Source: 73-13 sp035556075
GTDB lineage: Bacteria > Actinomycetota > Actinomycetes > Actinomycetales > Microbacteriaceae
Direction of reading: 5' to 3'
Length of the DNA stretch: 42,287 nucleotides
NCBI GenBank assembly: GCA_035556075.1
Contig: DATMFQ010000035.1
Span: 1-42,287 of the forward strand
The position numbers and the translations under genes were made by a program. Positions within the stretch are counted from its first letter, which is position 1. Each line of letters starts with the position of its first letter. Positions 39,523 through 42,287 of the stretch are shown piece by piece. Under the pieces are notes generated by a model. The model made no database searches and was not told the origin of the DNA. It worked only from the letters and a program-made list of their open reading frames with translations.

Positions 39523-42287
39523 ATGTCTGCCCAGAACTCCCCGCGCCGGAACTGGGTGCTCGGCCTCCTCGGATTCATCGCGTTCAGTGCGATCGCCGGT
39601 GTCCTCGCGACCATCACCGTCGCACCAGCGGTGGCGCTGGCAAGCATGGGGGCGCGGAGCGCAATCGGCATCTTCGACAGCATCCCCGAGTACTTCAACC
39701 TCGACGAGCTCCCCGAGCGCAACGAGATCTACGCGCACTCCAGCAATGGGCCGGTGCACTTCGCCACGGTGTACGACCAGAACCGTGAAGAGGTCCCGTA
39801 CGAGGAGATCTCGCAGTATGTCCTCGACGCGACGGTCGCCGGCGAGGACCGCCGCTTCTATGAGCACGGCGGTATCGACCCGCAGGGCATCATGCGGGCC
39901 GTCTTCGACAACTTGACGTCGGGCGGCATCGAGTCCGGCGCGTCGAGCCTCACGCAGCAGCTCGTCAAGAACACCTTCGTCCAAGAGGCGTACGAGCTCC
40001 CCACCGAGGAGGAGCGCCGCGCCGCGTACGAGGCGGCCGTCGACACGACCTTCGATCGCAAGATCAAGGAGATGAAGATCGCGATCGGCCTCGAGAAGAA
40101 GTGGACGAAGAAAGAGATCCTCGTCGGCTACCTCAACGTCGCCTACTTCGGCATGCAGACCTATGGGATCCAGGCGGCGGCGCAGCGCTACTTCGGGGTC
40201 AACGCGATCGACCTCACGCTCCCCCAGGCCGCCTCGCTCATCGCGATCGTGCAATACCCGGAGCAGCGCAATCTCGGCTACCCGGAGAACTTCGCGGCCA
40301 ACCAGGATCGACGCGACTACATCCTCGACATGATGGCGGTCGAGGGGTACATCACCGCGGCCGAGCGCGATGAGGCGCAGGCGGTCCCGGTCGACGAGGC
40401 ATTCGTCGCGAACGGAGCGCCGAGCCAGCAGGGGTGCCGTGCCGCCAACGTGTACCTGCGGTTCGTCTGCGACTACGTCGTCAAGTCGGTCAAGGACTTC
40501 GAATTCCTCGGCGCGACCGTCGAGGAGCGCAAGGCGAACTGGGCCCACGGCGGCTACAAGATCTACACCACAATCGACTACGACATGCAGGTCACCGCGC
40601 AGGACCTGCTGTGGACCTGGACCCCGTATGACTTCAGCGGCATGGACCTGGGGTCGGCGCTGTCGACAGTCGAGCCCGGCACCGGGCGTATCCGTATCAT
40701 GGCGCAGAACAAGCTCTTCGATGATGCGGCCGAGCCGGACAATCCCGCGATCTCGACGGCGGTCAACTTCAACACGAAGATGAGCTATGGGTCATCGACG
40801 GGCAAGCAGCCCGGCTCGACGTACAAGCTCTTCACGCTGCTCGAGTGGATGAATCAGGGCCACGGCGTCAACGAACTCGTCTCCGCCGATCCGGCCACGC
40901 TCCCCGCCTCGGCCTGGACAGACAGTTGCACGGGCTCTGGCGTCGACTACCGGATCGCCAACTTCGCGGGCGAGCGCGGGGCCTACACGGTGACCCGCGG
41001 CACCTGGCAGTCCGTCAACGGCGTCTTCCTCCGGATGGCGACCAAGCTCGATCTGTGCAAGATCAACCAGCTCGCCGCCGCTATGGGCGTCGAGCGCGCT
41101 GACGAGACCCCGCTGCAGAACAACCCGGCCTCGGTTCTCGGCACGAATGAGGTGGCCAACCTCTCGATGGCGAATGCGTATGCGACGCTCGCCGCGGTCG
41201 GCAAGAAGTGCGACACGATCATCGTCGACAGCTACACCGACCCCGCGGGCGAGAATCGCCCGGGGCAGGCCCAGAAGTGCACGCAGGTACTCGACCGGGA
41301 TGTCGCGCTCACCGCGATCCAGGTCCTCGTCGGCAACTCCTCCAACGGCACCGGCTCCGACTCGAACCCGTATGACGGGGTCCCGTTCCTCTCGAAGACC
41401 GGCACGACCGACGGCGCGGTCGACACCGAGGTCGCGGCAGCGACGACGACGAACGCCTCGGTCGTCTGGATCGGCAACGTCGTCGGACAGGTCGGCCAGG
41501 GCGACTTCTGGGTCCACGGCGTCTCACTCCAGTACGTCCGACACGAGATCATGCGCACGCTCCTCGCCGAGCTGAATGCGCGGTACGGCGGCGACGCGTG
41601 GCCGGAGCCAAGCGGTCGGTACCTGACCGGCGCGAACAAGCCGGTCCCGAATGTGAGCGGGCTCGGGTACACCTACGAGCAGGCGAAACGAGCGCTCGAG
41701 GCACTTGGCTTCATGGTGGCAGACGGTGGCGGCTACGACTCCGACCAGCCGCTCAACTCCGTCGCCGCGCAGGACCCCGCTGCCGGGACCCCGGTCGCGG
41801 CCGGCAGCACGGTCTACCTGCTGCTCAGCAGGCAGAACATGACGGTCATCCCGGATGTCGTCGGGCAGACGTACCAGCAGGCGCGCAACACGCTCGCTAG
41901 CGCCGGTTGGCCGAACTCGGTCGTCAGCCCCGCCTACGTCTGCGATCCGGGCTACACGCCGACCGGCAACCCGCCCGGCAACATCAACGGCCTCACCGTC
42001 GTCGCGCAGACCCCCGGCGGCAGCACGCTCGCTGTCACCGGCGGCGCCGTGACGCTGACGGTGAACCTCGGGACCGGGGCAGGGTGTGCGCCGACCCAGG
42101 TCCCCGTCCCGAACGTGGTCGGCCAGGGTGCCGCAAGCGCGCAGTCCACCATCAGCTCGGCGGGGCTCACCCCGAATATCCAGCAGCTGCAGTGCCCGGG
42201 GCCGAAGAACCCGGTGCCCGGTGCGACGCTCGATGACAACGACATCGTCCAGTCGCAGAACCCCGGTGGCGGTCAGGCGAACGCGGG
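39523..42287 (+). CDS. Bifunctional penicillin-binding protein (PonA/PonA2-like) with PASTA domains, partial at the right edge
   Basis: At least 921 residues are visible. A short cytoplasmic tail and one membrane helix (about 12-40) come first. The glycosyltransferase domain has catalytic Glu108 in EDRRFYEHGG, then SGASSLTQQLVKN and GYLNVAYFGMQTYGI. The transpeptidase domain has Ser432-x-x-Lys435 (PGSTYKLF), Ser497-Val-Asn499 and KTG at 625-627. PASTA repeats begin near 707 (VPNVSGLGYTYEQAK), 773 (IPDVVGQTYQQAR) and about 860 (VPNVVGQGAASAQ). It polymerises and cross-links peptidoglycan outside the membrane. Synteny with RidA and DUF4177 genes matches ponA2 of mycobacteria. The C-terminus is missing. 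Confidence 0.95.
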   Translation, partial: MSAQNSPRRNWVLGLLGFIAFSAIAGVLATITVAPAVALASMGARSAIGIFDSIPEYFNLDELPERNEIYAHSSNGPVHFATVYDQNREEVPYEEISQYVLDATVAGEDRRFYEHGGIDPQGIMRAVFDNLTSGGIESGASSLTQQLVKNTFVQEAYELPTEEERRAAYEAAVDTTFDRKIKEMKIAIGLEKKWTKKEILVGYLNVAYFGMQTYGIQAAAQRYFGVNAIDLTLPQAASLIAIVQYPEQRNLGYPENFAANQDRRDYILDMMAVEGYITAAERDEAQAVPVDEAFVANGAPSQQGCRAANVYLRFVCDYVVKSVKDFEFLGATVEERKANWAHGGYKIYTTIDYDMQVTAQDLLWTWTPYDFSGMDLGSALSTVEPGTGRIRIMAQNKLFDDAAEPDNPAISTAVNFNTKMSYGSSTGKQPGSTYKLFTLLEWMNQGHGVNELVSADPATLPASAWTDSCTGSGVDYRIANFAGERGAYTVTRGTWQSVNGVFLRMATKLDLCKINQLAAAMGVERADETPLQNNPASVLGTNEVANLSMANAYATLAAVGKKCDTIIVDSYTDPAGENRPGQAQKCTQVLDRDVALTAIQVLVGNSSNGTGSDSNPYDGVPFLSKTGTTDGAVDTEVAAATTTNASVVWIGNVVGQVGQGDFWVHGVSLQYVRHEIMRTLLAELNARYGGDAWPEPSGRYLTGANKPVPNVSGLGYTYEQAKRALEALGFMVADGGGYDSDQPLNSVAAQDPAAGTPVAAGSTVYLLLSRQNMTVIPDVVGQTYQQARNTLASAGWPNSVVSPAYVCDPGYTPTGNPPGNINGLTVVAQTPGGSTLAVTGGAVTLTVNLGTGAGCAPTQVPVPNVVGQGAASAQSTISSAGLTPNIQQLQCPGPKNPVPGATLDDNDIVQSQNPGGGQANA

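Noticed and set aside
1..42287. CRISPR arrays, insertion sequences, prophage or integrase genes
   Set aside because: No regularly spaced repeats, transposase or integrase motifs were found; the genes are chromosomal in character with uniform GC.

Overview
This is a window of very GC-rich (about 70%), densely coding DNA with many GTG starts, 1- and 4-bp gene overlaps and likely leaderless promoters. Gene content and order fit an actinobacterium, probably of the order Micrococcales, family Microbacteriaceae or a relative. The order topA-tmk-holB, the compact tad pilus locus, a 6C RNA, acs, RidA, a DUF4177 gene and a PASTA-type PBP matches a conserved actinobacterial neighbourhood (compare Rv3644c-Rv3682 of Mycobacterium tuberculosis). 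The family placement is inference.

The left 17 kb is an aromatic-acid catabolic island. On the minus strand lie pcaH-G-B-D, a 3-mercaptopyruvate-type sulfurtransferase and pcaC, then a second unit pcaI-J-F followed by a partial IclR regulator. Two more IclR regulators and pobA (4-hydroxybenzoate 3-hydroxylase) run on the plus strand. A divergent MarR gene faces a plus-strand operon of SDR, amidohydrolase, MaoC hydratase and CoA ligase. That gene set resembles the phd cluster for phenylpropanoid side-chain shortening in Corynebacterium glutamicum. Together the genes suggest a route from hydroxycinnamate to 4-hydroxybenzoate, protocatechuate, 3-oxoadipate, and finally succinyl-CoA plus acetyl-CoA. 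An identical 11-bp palindrome sits in the MarR/operon promoter and in front of a nearby MFS permease, which suggests one regulon.

From 16.7 to 24.7 kb there are two tandem Bcr/CflA-type exporters. Convergent to them is a minus-strand operon of acyl-CoA dehydrogenase, acyl-CoA synthetase, a crotonase lacking both usual catalytic glutamates, and a protein related to selenoprotein B of glycine/proline reductases. A divergent LysR regulator serves this operon. This is the least understood unit in the window and the best candidate for an undescribed pathway. A perfect 64-bp palindrome follows lysR.

From 24.8 kb the window is mainly housekeeping: tRNA-Thr(CGT), a secreted TAP-like lipoprotein peptidase, holB, a small membrane protein, tmk, topA, a tad/Flp pilus locus, a DoxX-like protein with a divergent Cys-rich regulator, a deazaflavin-dependent nitroreductase-family protein, 6C RNA, acs, RidA, a 55-residue DUF4177 protein, and the start of a bifunctional penicillin-binding protein that runs off the right edge. 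A 7-mer, GAATGCG, is strongly over-represented throughout, in coding and non-coding DNA.
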